DNA of 64,000 bases from Bryobacterales bacterium (GTDB lineage Bacteria > Acidobacteriota > Terriglobia > Bryobacterales > Bryobacteraceae), in assembly GCA_020852755.1 (NCBI GenBank), contig JADZAF010000302.1, positions 1 to 64,000 of the forward strand. The letters run 5' to 3'. Both the position numbers and the translations under genes were made by a program. Shown here piece by piece: positions 41,936 through 50,934 of the stretch (the stretch's first letter is position 1; each line of letters opens with the position of its first letter). A model generated the notes under the pieces. The model saw only the letters and a list, made by a program, of their open reading frames with translations. It had not been told where the DNA came from and searched no databases.

Positions 41936-43653
41936 GATGCGGTCACCTCCATGACCGCGGCTCCGGCGGCCAGCCGGGCGCCGCGTTCCCCGAAGCGCAC
42001 GGCGAATTCGTGCTGCGCCGAGCCTTCGCGATTCAACGTCTCCCGCAGTTCCGCCACGGCCGGCTCCGGCGTGGTCTCCAGCTCCGAGGCGAGGAAGTAC
42101 TTGGCGGATCCCATGTGAATCGCGGTCCAGGACCGGGGAAGGTCTACTTCCTCGGCCGTTGCCGGGCCGGTCCTTTCGATCCGGTCCGAGAGGCGCACTT
42201 CGTCCGGCAGAAAGCGAATGCGGCGCACGAGGCGGAACGGGCCGGGACGCCTGGCCGTGATCAGCCGGCCGATGACGAGCCGGCGTATGGCGTTGGCCGC
42301 TCGCATGCTTCGGAACAACGTCAGATTGAGCAGCCGAAGCACGAGAAACCGGGCGGGCGTCAGCGATGTTGCCAGAGCTTCCGAAAAAGTAGCGCCGCTT
42401 ACCACTTCGTTCCCGGCTGTATCCGGAACCTGGTGTCCCGCCCCCACCGCCTGCGAGGTGTATGTTTTCTTACCTGCACGGATTCGCCAGCCGCAATCTT
42501 CATACGCAATCTTTTTCGAAGCACGGTCGAAGATGCGGCAGACACCGCCTTTCGACGCATTCACCAGAGCGTAGTATCGAGGTGCGCCGAACACTGTGAT
42601 GCCCGCCTCGGGAAAAGCTCTGACTCCCTGCAGGCTCTCACACGGCATCGGTGGCGCCTCGATGCTCTCGGGAGCCGCCGCCTTCCATGCCTGGAGGTAG
42701 CTGTAACACAAAGACGGAAGGTTTTCCGGGTCGCAGGCGCGCGGTGTCAGGACGTTTCCCGCGTGAAGCCGGCGGCGCAGGAACCGGGCGATCGAGGCTG
42801 CTTCCGGAATTCGGCCGGCCAGGCGCTCAAAACCATCGGGGTAATACAGGCAGGAGTGCCGGCTTCCGTAGTGTCCGCCGACACTACCGTCGCAATGGAC
42901 ACAGTAAGCGAAAAACCGGATGCTGCGGCGTAAGGATTCCGCTAGCTGATCGCTGCCGCCTCTTTTCAGATAATAGTGCGCAAGATAGGAAATAGCAAGC
43001 GATTCGTAGCCTGGATCCGGGCCCCCGTATTCCTGGTACCACCCGTCGGCCGACTGCCGTTCGAGAATCCGGTCAACCACCCGCGCGGCCTGATGCCGGT
43101 AGCGGGCCTCTCCGGTGAACTCGGCCGCGTTCCAATAGGCCAGCGCGAACAGCGCCTGGTGGTTGGTGATGAAAGCGTAGTCTTCGTCGCTCCGCAGGGC
43201 GAAGCCGCAGGCCCGGTGAACGGCATCGGCGATGGTGTCGCGCAACTCAGGCGGCAAAGCCGGGCCCAGCGTGCCGGCGGTTTCCGTCAAGCCGTAGACC
43301 ATGGCCAGCGTAACTCCGTGGTCCCGCGCGAAGGGCGCCACCGATTCGAAAGCCCCGTTACGGTGCTGCCTCTTGAGCGTCCAGCGAACCGAGCCCAGAA
43401 TCCACTCCAGCAGCCGGGAGTTCCGGTAGTACGGATTGCCGGGCGCGCGCTGGGCCCACAGCAGGGCCAGAGGATAATGGGCGATTTGCAGCATGGTGAT
43501 CGGGAAGTCCCGGAACTTCCAGCCCCAATGGTCCCGGTCGAAACAGCCGGCGGTGGGCGAGTGGCGCTCGCGATCCAGCATGCTCAGCAGACGCGGCGCG
43601 GCGTCCAGGACCTCGCTGAGATAGACCGGCATGTCAGACTGCGACAAGCTCAT
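41932..43653 (-). CDS. alpha/alpha-toroid protein, possibly polysaccharide-lyase or epimerase-like
   Basis: The protein is 573 aa without a signal peptide. The first ~340 residues have the repeating helical pattern of an (alpha/alpha)6 toroid, with FITNHQALFALAYWNAAEFTG and GPDPGYESLAISYLAHYYLKRG. The C-terminal ~230 residues are beta-rich, like the sandwich domain of heparinase II/III-type lyases. I cannot point to a proven catalytic set. In a biosynthetic locus it may act on the nascent uronic acid polymer. Cytoplasmic placement would be odd for a lyase. Confidence 0.7.
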   Translation of the reverse strand: MSLSQSDMPVYLSEVLDAAPRLLSMLDRERHSPTAGCFDRDHWGWKFRDFPITMLQIAHYPLALLWAQRAPGNPYYRNSRLLEWILGSVRWTLKRQHRNGAFESVAPFARDHGVTLAMVYGLTETAGTLGPALPPELRDTIADAVHRACGFALRSDEDYAFITNHQALFALAYWNAAEFTGEARYRHQAARVVDRILERQSADGWYQEYGGPDPGYESLAISYLAHYYLKRGGSDQLAESLRRSIRFFAYCVHCDGSVGGHYGSRHSCLYYPDGFERLAGRIPEAASIARFLRRRLHAGNVLTPRACDPENLPSLCYSYLQAWKAAAPESIEAPPMPCESLQGVRAFPEAGITVFGAPRYYALVNASKGGVCRIFDRASKKIAYEDCGWRIRAGKKTYTSQAVGAGHQVPDTAGNEVVSGATFSEALATSLTPARFLVLRLLNLTLFRSMRAANAIRRLVIGRLITARRPGPFRLVRRIRFLPDEVRLSDRIERTGPATAEEVDLPRSWTAIHMGSAKYFLASELETTPEPAVAELRETLNREGSAQHEFAVRFGERGARLAAGAAVMEVTAS

Positions 43654-44399
43654 AGCAGGGACGCTCCTCGGGGAGGGTGGGAGAAATAAGTGGCTTCCGC
43701 GTGATTCTGCGGCTGGGGACTAGCCAAACCGTCACGTATCAAACCTACCGCCTCAACCAAGAGGCGGGCCCCGATCAGAGCTGATTTGTCGCGCAGACTA
43801 TATTCCGTGTCATCCCGCTCGATCCGAAAGCTGCGTTGTAGGATGATATCGCCGGAGTCGATTCCCTCGTCGACGTAGTGCACAGTTACCCCCGTCTCGC
43901 TCTCTCCGTTAGCCAGGGCCCAATAGAAGGGATTGGGACCGCGGTACTTGGGCAGCAGCGAAGGATGCATATTGATGCAGCCGAGAGCCGGGATGCGGAG
44001 CAGCTCGGGCTTCAGAATCCGGCTGAATGCGGCGACAACCACGAGATCCGGAGCGAACCTCCGAATCAGTTGCAGTTCCTCCGGCGAACGCAGCGTCCCG
44101 CAGCGGCGCACCGGAATGTTCCACTGGCGTGCCAATCCCTCCAGGGTTGCCGCCCGGCTCGGCAGGATTCCAAGGGGCTGCACCAGGCAGTGGGCCTTTG
44201 CCCCGAGCAGCTGAACACCTTTGCGGAAAACGAAAATCGGCCCCCGTGTCCGCAGGCCGTTCTTCACGGTCCGCAGAAAACCCTCTCCGGCCGGGTCCCA
44301 GACCCCTGCCATGACCTGGCCGATTCGGGTCTCGAGCAGCGCCTGGAGGCACTCGGTGCTGATCGGATTGTAGTTGTTGCCCAGAAAGAGAATTCGCAC
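43650..44399 (-). CDS. formyltransferase family protein, probably sugar N-formyltransferase
   Basis: The protein is 249 aa. The formyl-THF hydrolase/transferase fold carries the catalytic Asn-His in GCINMHPSLLPKYRGPNPFYW and the Asp in HYVDEGIDSGDI. At 249 aa it lacks the C-terminal tRNA-binding domain of methionyl-tRNA formyltransferase. Short homologues in glycan loci formylate amino sugars. An amino sugar acceptor could come from the aminotransferase in this locus, but that is inferred. It joins the toroid gene by an ATGA overlap and follows the FemAB gene by 4 nt. Confidence 0.85.
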   Translation of the reverse strand: MRILFLGNNYNPISTECLQALLETRIGQVMAGVWDPAGEGFLRTVKNGLRTRGPIFVFRKGVQLLGAKAHCLVQPLGILPSRAATLEGLARQWNIPVRRCGTLRSPEELQLIRRFAPDLVVVAAFSRILKPELLRIPALGCINMHPSLLPKYRGPNPFYWALANGESETGVTVHYVDEGIDSGDIILQRSFRIERDDTEYSLRDKSALIGARLLVEAVGLIRDGLASPQPQNHAEATYFSHPPRGASLL

Positions 44400-44403
44400 G
44401 GCG

Positions 44404-45495
44404 CTAACTCAACTGCCGGGTCGCCCATGCTCCCAGGGCCCGGGAAAGCGGCAGAGGGAATCGCCGCCACACTTTTCGCACCAGGTCGTACGATCCGCTG
44501 CTGCTGTCGAAGTTGGGCGGCTGGGACCGCCCGTTCAAGTGAAAGACGTACGAGACCGGATGCGGCACTCCGCCCCACTTTCGTTTGAATTGCAGCAGTC
44601 CCGCCTGGCGCGGAGAGTCGGCGCCGAAATCGTAGTAGCGAAAGCCCTGCTCCGCGGCCCAGCGGATGGTGTGCCAGAACATGAACTCGTTCGGATACGA
44701 CTTGCGCCACTCGTTTTGGGGAGCCGCGTAGGCCGGGATGAAGGTATCCCCCGAAAGGAAATTGATCATGGCGTGGACGGGCATACCCTTTTGTCGGACC
44801 ACGAACAGCCTGGCCTTGCCCTTCGAAATCAAGTGCTGCCAGATGGCCGTGAACAGGTTCCTGGGAAAGGGCGGGATGCCCATGCCGGTGCGGGTCCGAA
44901 CGAACAGGCCGTAGAACAGGTCGATGCCAGCCTGGCTCTGGTCGTCCTCGAAGGTCATTCCGCCGCGGGTGGCCTTGTTGATCGCCCAGCGGATCGCGTC
45001 CCGGTCCAGTGCCTTCCACAACCGGTCTACTCCAGCCGAGAGATCCACCCGCGTCGTGACCCAGTGCCGGCTCACCGCCAGGCCGAACTCGGACGCCAGT
45101 TCCGGATCGAACTCGTCCAGGGAGCGCAATTCCAGGTAGGCGCAGCGCAGCTCCCGCGACAGGCGTACGGCTTCCGCCAGCAGCGCGCGGGCGGAGGCCC
45201 GGTCGAGTGTCAGAAGGCCGCCGCGGTCCCGCATCGGCACGGAAACCAGCCGCCTCCCGGCGATGCCCTTGATCAGAAACAGCGGCAGAACGCCCCTGAT
45301 GCTTCCTCCCCCGTCGACCGCCTTCAGATAGATCGCACGGTGGCCCAGCCCCTCTTCCGTTACCGCCTTCCAGGCCAGCGAGTGGTAGATATTGCTCCGC
45401 GGATGGGCCTCCACGAAGGCCTCCCAGGCGGCATAATCCCCCTCGCCGTAGGCGGTCGCCTGCACGGTAGCGGCGGCGGCGATCGCTTCAGGCAT
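44404..45495 (-). CDS. FemAB/GNAT-like acyl- or aminoacyltransferase
   Basis: The protein is 363 aa. It is a tandem GNAT-fold protein of the FemAB/BioF2-like family, with NIYHSLAWKAV, LPLFLIKGIAGRRLVSVPM and the C-terminal RYYDFGADSPRQAGLLQFKRKWGG signature. Homologues in polysaccharide loci are annotated as peptidoglycan-bridge- or XrtA-associated proteins. They probably add an acyl or aminoacyl group to a sugar. No exosortase gene is seen in this window. It overlaps the deacetylase gene by 8 nt. Confidence 0.87.
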   Translation of the reverse strand: MPEAIAAAATVQATAYGEGDYAAWEAFVEAHPRSNIYHSLAWKAVTEEGLGHRAIYLKAVDGGGSIRGVLPLFLIKGIAGRRLVSVPMRDRGGLLTLDRASARALLAEAVRLSRELRCAYLELRSLDEFDPELASEFGLAVSRHWVTTRVDLSAGVDRLWKALDRDAIRWAINKATRGGMTFEDDQSQAGIDLFYGLFVRTRTGMGIPPFPRNLFTAIWQHLISKGKARLFVVRQKGMPVHAMINFLSGDTFIPAYAAPQNEWRKSYPNEFMFWHTIRWAAEQGFRYYDFGADSPRQAGLLQFKRKWGGVPHPVSYVFHLNGRSQPPNFDSSSGSYDLVRKVWRRFPLPLSRALGAWATRQLS

Positions 45496-46912
45496 GGGTC
45501 AGATCCCTGGATGCGGCCTCGAGGACGGCATCGTGTTTCCTGACGGCTTCCGCGATCTCGCCGGGGGTCGCGAACCAGGCCTCTCCGTCAATGTGCTTGC
45601 GAAGGAAACTCATAAGCCAGGGACCGTATTGCGGATAGAAGTCGCCGTTCATCCCCCGGGCGTGGTAATCCACCACGATGACGCCATGAGTGGCACGCGC
45701 CGCTTTCAAGAGACGGAGAGCCTGGTCCTCGGGTGAGGCGACGCCGTTTTGCCTCAGCCGCCGGTGAAAATGATCGTCCATCCAGGCCGGAGGCACTTCC
45801 ACCAGGTCCAGCTCCCTCCGCCGTCCGGGATGATACGGGCGGAAGGGATGGCAGGCGCCGCGGCGGAAGCCCGGGTAGAATTCGAAGCCCAGCGAACTGT
45901 CGTATTCCAGACCGGCCTGCTCGTGCAGTGCCAGGGTGTCGTTCGGCGCTTCCGGATCGAGGTGCCAGTAGTGGTGGCGGTTTCCGCTCACCACGGTTTC
46001 CGCCTGTTCCTCCAGCAGGCGCTTCTCGTCCCGGAAACGCCGGACATCGCGAAAGGCGTGATAGCTGGCGTGCAGGCCGATCTCGCAGCCTTCGTCGGCC
46101 AGGTAGCGGAACAGCTTGCGGAACCGCGGCGACCGGATGTCGTAAAAGGCGTCCGGGGTACCCGCAGCGTATTGGACCAGCGAGCCCTGCCGGGCCATGA
46201 AGTAGAAAGCCGGCCGGGCATTGAGTTCGCGTTCGAAATCGACCCATTCGTTGAATTTCCAGAAATGATTGTCGCCGCGGAGCACTCCTGCCACCGAAGG
46301 CCAGGCTTTCCGGCCCCGTTCGCGCAGCAGCCGCAGGCACTCGATGGGGCGAATGATCTCCGGGTAGTCCACGTCGTGCGAGAAGGCGAACGCCCAGGAC
46401 CGGCCGCCGCATTCCCAGGGGAACCGCCGCGGGGCCCGTCCCTGCCGGGCCAGCCGGTCCCGCAGGGCGGAGGCGTAGAGCGAAACCAGGGGACGAGAGA
46501 GCAAGCCGCGCTGCAGGAACACGGTTCCGTCCAGGTACAGGTTGTCCCAGCGATCCCGGCGATAGCGGCTCTCGGCAGCCCCGGTGAGCAGCCAGTACGC
46601 GGCGAAGACCGGGTCGCCGCTCCCCGCACCGTTTGCCAGCCCGTTCCAGTCCCCCGCGATGCGGCCGTCCGCCGTCTGCCCGGCCTCCAGGAAGCGCGCT
46701 CCGCAGGACTCGATCCGCAGCACGGCCGCTGTCGCAGAATCCGCGTCCGGGCCGTAGTAGATGTCGACCTCTCCGCCATCCGCCCAGGTAAACTCCCAGG
46801 GGAACCCGGCGATGCGCAGCAGCGTCCGGAAGACATACTGGATCTCTTGCAGCGAATGATCCAGGGAGGGATGGATTCCCACCCGCACTCTGGCCGCCGG
46901 GGAATGCGTCAT
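45488..46912 (-). CDS. polysaccharide deacetylase (NodB/CE4-like) family protein
   Basis: The protein is 474 aa. The ~190-residue N-terminal region is unlike the catalytic domain. The NodB-like region starts with SWAFAFSHDVDYPE (metal Asp motif), continues with EIGLHASYHAFRD (HxxxH-type metal motif) and ends with VIVVDYHARGMNGDF. No signal peptide is seen, so it may act on cytoplasmic precursors, or the signal may be non-classical. The ATG is chosen for the ATGA overlap with the upstream membrane gene. Confidence 0.83.
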   Translation of the reverse strand: MTHSPAARVRVGIHPSLDHSLQEIQYVFRTLLRIAGFPWEFTWADGGEVDIYYGPDADSATAAVLRIESCGARFLEAGQTADGRIAGDWNGLANGAGSGDPVFAAYWLLTGAAESRYRRDRWDNLYLDGTVFLQRGLLSRPLVSLYASALRDRLARQGRAPRRFPWECGGRSWAFAFSHDVDYPEIIRPIECLRLLRERGRKAWPSVAGVLRGDNHFWKFNEWVDFERELNARPAFYFMARQGSLVQYAAGTPDAFYDIRSPRFRKLFRYLADEGCEIGLHASYHAFRDVRRFRDEKRLLEEQAETVVSGNRHHYWHLDPEAPNDTLALHEQAGLEYDSSLGFEFYPGFRRGACHPFRPYHPGRRRELDLVEVPPAWMDDHFHRRLRQNGVASPEDQALRLLKAARATHGVIVVDYHARGMNGDFYPQYGPWLMSFLRKHIDGEAWFATPGEIAEAVRKHDAVLEAASRDLTHA

Positions 46913-48477
46913 CGCGCGCGCCAGATCCGCGGGGACCAAAGACCGTAGATGACGGCGGCGGACAAGGCGAATAACGGCAGGGCCGACACCCCGTTGGCGA
47001 AATGCTCGCTGTACTGCCCGCCCATCCGAGAGAGCACGGTGAGCGCCGGCAGCTTGAAGCCGCCCACGAATACACTGAGAATCGGATCCAGCAGCCCGAG
47101 GCCGCGTTCCACGTCGCGGTGCATGGCCAGGCACCAGGCTTCAGCCACACACGCCAGGCCGACGAGATACTGCGCCGGCCGTGGCATCCGCACGAACAAC
47201 AGGGCGGCCGGAACGAACAGGAACGGGAAGACCGCCGAGAGGTAGCGGATGCCGGTGTTGAACTGCAAACGGGTGTAGTTCACACCCCCGAAGAACAGCC
47301 ACATCCCGGCCGCCACGGCCAGCATGGCCCACAACTCCAGGGGCGGGAGCAGGTCCCGCCGCTTGAAGTACGCCAGCGGATACAGCGCGCCCAGCACCAG
47401 CAACGGTGCGCTGAGGAAAAGCCCGTAGCGGTAATCGAACAGCAGCAGCCACAGCAACTCGAACTGCGGCGGGCCGAAACCCTGGTAGCCGCGGTCGATC
47501 CACTCAACCGGGGGCATCCAGTGCTGGCCGGGGAGGAAGGGATTCCCGAAGCTCCTCCACTGGTAGAACCAGAGCAGCAGCACCGGACCCAGGCTGCCGG
47601 CCACATACCACGCGGCATGCCGGGCGGCGTCCGGCAGCGCGGCTTTCCGGAGCCGCTTCAACAGGCCGTAAGCAAACAGCACCAGCAGAGGGACGCCGCC
47701 GCTATAGTCGAACAGCACCGCAGTCCCGCCCGCCAGGCCGCCCAGGAAGTAGCGCGTGCGCGTGCCCGGCCAGGGCGAACTCCCCGGGTTCCACATGGCC
47801 AGGAAGCCCATGAAGGCGATGTGGCCCAGCATCAGGTTGTGGCTCAGGTACCCGGTACGGAACAGGACCGGGGTTCCGAAGGCGTAGAGCAGGGAGAGCC
47901 ATAGCGCCGCCCGGTCGGATTCGAGCAGGCGGCGCAGCAGGTAGAACAGAAACACGACCGCCAGGGCTGAACTCGGCGCCATGCACAGGGCTTGCATCAC
48001 CAGCGCCCCGAGGCCGAACTTGACGTCCAGCCCGCGCCGCCAGGCCTCGGCGTAGAAGGCCCGGGCCATGGGCCAGGGCGAGTTGTAAGCCGGGGGCTCG
48101 GCCCTCCCGCCGGCTCTTCTTCCGGCGTTGACCCGCTCCACCACGCGGTCGATCGCCGGGCGGGTCAAGGCGTAGGGAATCGCAGCCAGCATCGAGGCGC
48201 CGGGGTTGGCGCCGATGTGCCAGCCATAGCCGGGCTTCTCGAACAGGTCCGGGTGCAGGCGCGCGTAATCGTCCACCCGGAAGGAAAAGTGATCGCCGAT
48301 GGCCAGCGCCAGGTAGATTTCGCGCACCGTGTTCGAGGCGAAGTGCAGCACGAACAGGATCCAGCAGGTCAGGAACAGGCGCACTGCGATGCCGGCAGGC
48401 GAATAGCCGCCGCGCGGCGCTCCGGGAAGCGCGGCCTGATACGAGTAAGTGGTTCCGGCTTCAGTTGCCAGTTGCAT
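46909..48477 (-). CDS. polytopic membrane protein, glycosyltransferase-like
   Basis: The protein is 522 aa. About ten hydrophobic segments begin near residue 30 (GIAVRLFLTCWILFVLHF). A large first loop (residues 55-140) and motifs such as SLLYAFGTPVLFRTGYLSHN and YRYGLFLSAPLLVLGALYPL resemble GT-C type mannosyltransferases seen in acidobacterial genomes. No clear catalytic acidic pair can be assigned, so a Wzy-like polymerase cannot be excluded. It overlaps the flippase 3' end by 17 nt and is coupled to the deacetylase. Confidence 0.72.
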   Translation of the reverse strand: MQLATEAGTTYSYQAALPGAPRGGYSPAGIAVRLFLTCWILFVLHFASNTVREIYLALAIGDHFSFRVDDYARLHPDLFEKPGYGWHIGANPGASMLAAIPYALTRPAIDRVVERVNAGRRAGGRAEPPAYNSPWPMARAFYAEAWRRGLDVKFGLGALVMQALCMAPSSALAVVFLFYLLRRLLESDRAALWLSLLYAFGTPVLFRTGYLSHNLMLGHIAFMGFLAMWNPGSSPWPGTRTRYFLGGLAGGTAVLFDYSGGVPLLVLFAYGLLKRLRKAALPDAARHAAWYVAGSLGPVLLLWFYQWRSFGNPFLPGQHWMPPVEWIDRGYQGFGPPQFELLWLLLFDYRYGLFLSAPLLVLGALYPLAYFKRRDLLPPLELWAMLAVAAGMWLFFGGVNYTRLQFNTGIRYLSAVFPFLFVPAALLFVRMPRPAQYLVGLACVAEAWCLAMHRDVERGLGLLDPILSVFVGGFKLPALTVLSRMGGQYSEHFANGVSALPLFALSAAVIYGLWSPRIWRAR

Positions 48478-49708
48478 AGGAGTGCTCCAGGCGGGCCGCT
48501 CCGGCAACGCGGCGCGCGAACAACGTGCGGATCAGGATCAGCCAGACGACCTCCGAAGCGACGGTGGCGGCCGCCGCCCCGATCATTCCGTAGCGCGGGA
48601 TCAACAGGATGTTCAGAATGACGTTCACGCCCGTTCCGGCCACGGCGCACGCCAGGTCCACGCTGTGCTGCCCGGCCGCGTTGAGCGCCTGCCGGAAGGT
48701 CCCACGCAGGATGACCAGAACCCCCGACCAGGCCAGGATCCGCAGCACCGGTACCGAGTTGGCGTAGGCCGGACCGAACAGGACCTGAACGATCCTGCCC
48801 GCAAACAGGCTGACCCCGAGGCCCAGCGGCAGCGCCAAGAACATCGCCAGGCGTGCCGAGCGCGATACCATTGCGCCGAACTGTGCGGAGCCTCCCGCCC
48901 AGGCTCGCGAAAGAGCCGGGAACAGACCGGCGAAGCAGGTCAGAGGAACAGCCAGCATCACGGTCACCGGCCTGTATGCAGCGCCGTACCAGCCCACTTC
49001 GGCCGAGGTCAGCAGAAAACCCATCAGGATGGCGTCGAAGTTGTAGCTCATCAGCGCCAGGGCTTGCGACAGCGCCATGGTGGCCGCGGGCTTCACCGCA
49101 CCGGCGGCGCCTCGCAGCGTAATGCGGATCGGACCGCCCGGCAGGGTTTTCGCCAGCAGGCGCCAGAAATAGGCGGCGGCAGCGATGTCGCCGGCGAGGC
49201 GAAAGGCGGGCACGATCAGGACGTGCTGCGGGCCGCGCACGAAGGCGAAGACGGAGAGGCAGAACACCAACTGCGCGATCACCAGCCCGCCGGCCGCACC
49301 GGTCATCCGCTCCTTCCCGAGAAAAACCCACTTCAGGCTGCCGGCCTGCGCGAACAGGGACAAACCGAACAGCAGCAGAACCGCGCGCAGGCCCGGGTGT
49401 TGCGGGCAGAAGGGCAGGATCAGAAGCAGCGTGGAGAACGAGGCCAGAGCGAACAGGAACCGCAGCGGGACCACCCGGCCTGCCAGGGTTCGCACGTCCT
49501 CGCCGCGCGCCACCGCCCGGGTCGCCCACATCTCCAGACCGCCGTCGGCGAGCAGCGTGAAGTAAGCCAGCATGGAGAGCCCGAACTCCAGCACTCCGAA
49601 ACCGGCGACCCCCACCGCCCTGGCGATGTGGATGGTGGCGAGGAAGTAGAGCGCTTTGCCGGCGAAATCGCCGGCCGACAGGCGGAGGATGTTGCGGAAA
49701 GGAATCAT
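48461..49708 (-). CDS. oligosaccharide flippase (Wzx/MATE-like)
   Basis: The protein is 415 aa with about twelve membrane helices, starting FRNILRLSAGDFAGKALYFL, the typical polysaccharide exporter N-terminus. Further family landmarks are GFGVLEFGLSMLAYFTLLADGGLE and VAGTGVNVILNILLIPRYGMIGAAAATV. It probably flips undecaprenyl-linked repeat units to the periplasm. The ATG is set by this N-terminus. It lies 68 nt after the radical SAM gene. Together with the missing Wzz/Wza genes, this indicates that the locus is only part of a Wzx/Wzy system. Confidence 0.88.
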   Translation of the reverse strand: MIPFRNILRLSAGDFAGKALYFLATIHIARAVGVAGFGVLEFGLSMLAYFTLLADGGLEMWATRAVARGEDVRTLAGRVVPLRFLFALASFSTLLLILPFCPQHPGLRAVLLLFGLSLFAQAGSLKWVFLGKERMTGAAGGLVIAQLVFCLSVFAFVRGPQHVLIVPAFRLAGDIAAAAYFWRLLAKTLPGGPIRITLRGAAGAVKPAATMALSQALALMSYNFDAILMGFLLTSAEVGWYGAAYRPVTVMLAVPLTCFAGLFPALSRAWAGGSAQFGAMVSRSARLAMFLALPLGLGVSLFAGRIVQVLFGPAYANSVPVLRILAWSGVLVILRGTFRQALNAAGQHSVDLACAVAGTGVNVILNILLIPRYGMIGAAAATVASEVVWLILIRTLFARRVAGAARLEHSYATGN

Positions 49709-49776
49709 GCGCACCCGGGCGGAGCTGCGCGCCGCGCAACGTGCCGCCGCGGCGGCGGGCAGCCGGGCTCCTCCAC

Positions 49777-50916
49777 TTAGCCCAGCACCTTCAGCGCCGG
49801 CGGATCGGCCTGCGGCGGAGGCACGCCGGCAGCGAGGGCTTTCGGCTTCTCCCAGACCTTCGCCTTCAGCATGATCTTCACCAGTTGAGCGGGCTGGAAG
49901 TTGATACTCGGCCACATGAAGATCTCGTTGGTGCAGTAGCACTCCCTGGCGGCAATCGAGCGGCGCAGCAGGCGCGCCTCCTCCGAGTTCCAGATCTCCG
50001 GAAACGACCGTTGCCGCAGATTGCCGATCGGCGGGTGATTCTCACAGAGGCTTACGTCTCCGTTGGCGTACACGACACCCGTCAACACGCCGGCACGGCA
50101 CGGCACCACCTGCCGCTGCTCCTGGGAGGCTTTCGTCTTGGCCCATTGCAGCATCGGCTCGACGATCGCTCCGTAGCGGTTTGCCTCCCGAGGCGCCCAG
50201 ACCTGGCGAAGGTACTGATACAGCTTTTTGTACTCTTCGAGCACGGGGCCCTGCAGGCTGGGGTTCTTCCGGTCGCCGCGGATCAGCGCCAGGTTGTGAT
50301 GCTCCATGGCGGGGCAACGATCGTACAGGTAGGCGGTCAGCCTGCGGATCTCGTCCAGGTTGTCGGAGGTCACGGTCGAGATGGAATGGATGCGCAGGCG
50401 CGGCTCCCGCTTCTGCAGGTCCGCCAGCGCATCATAGGTCCGCATGGACCGCTCGAAAGCGTCTTTCATGCCGCGGAACGCGTTATGGAAGGCAGGCATT
50501 CCGTCGAGCGAAAGCTCGATGGCGAACAGGTCCAGGTCCGGTTCCTTGAAGACTTCCTCCAGCGCGAGGATTGTCCGGTCGCTGAAGGAGCCGTTCGTGG
50601 GGACGTAAATCTGCCGCGTCCCGTTGTTCCGGATGAAGAAGCGGCAGATTTCGCCGAACTCCTTGCGCAGGAACGGCTCGCCTCCGGAAAGGTTCAGGTT
50701 CTCGACCCGGCCGAGGCTTTGCGAGAGGCTGTGGATCTCGTCCACCGTCAGGTCGTCCCGGCGGTTCAGGTTCCGCCAGTAGAAGCAGTGCTCACACGTC
50801 TGGTTGCAGATGGAGTTGATGAAGAGGATCAGGAAGGGAGGAGTGCCAGTCCCCTCCCCGGAGTAATTCCTCAACGTGATGCGCGCGTGCCGGACGATTC
50901 TTTCCAAGGCTTCCAC
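49777..50916 (-). CDS. radical SAM protein with SPASM-type C-terminus
   Basis: The protein is 379 aa. The SAM/4Fe-4S cluster motif is [11 protein letters not shown] (CxxxCxxC), followed by [13 protein letters not shown]. The C-terminal region has further cysteines ([27 protein letters not shown]) fitting an auxiliary cluster. Such proteins modify peptides or small molecules, and some act on sugars. In this locus it could carry out an epimerisation or C-methylation-type step on a glycan, but nothing in the sequence decides that. It is 18 nt downstream of a methyltransferase gene. Confidence 0.88.
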   Translation of the reverse strand: MEALERIVRHARITLRNYSGEGTGTPPFLILFINSICNQTCEHCFYWRNLNRRDDLTVDEIHSLSQSLGRVENLNLSGGEPFLRKEFGEICRFFIRNNGTRQIYVPTNGSFSDRTILALEEVFKEPDLDLFAIELSLDGMPAFHNAFRGMKDAFERSMRTYDALADLQKREPRLRIHSISTVTSDNLDEIRRLTAYLYDRCPAMEHHNLALIRGDRKNPSLQGPVLEEYKKLYQYLRQVWAPREANRYGAIVEPMLQWAKTKASQEQRQVVPCRAGVLTGVVYANGDVSLCENHPPIGNLRQRSFPEIWNSEEARLLRRSIAARECYCTNEIFMWPSINFQPAQLVKIMLKAKVWEKPKALAAGVPPPQADPPALKVLG

Positions 50917-50934
50917 GGGATGGTTCCCTCCGAG

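Noticed and set aside
38295..46912. Full XrtA/PEP-CTERM exopolysaccharide system
   Set aside because: AsnB-, FemAB- and deacetylase-type genes recall such loci, but no exosortase or PEP-CTERM protein is visible in the window.
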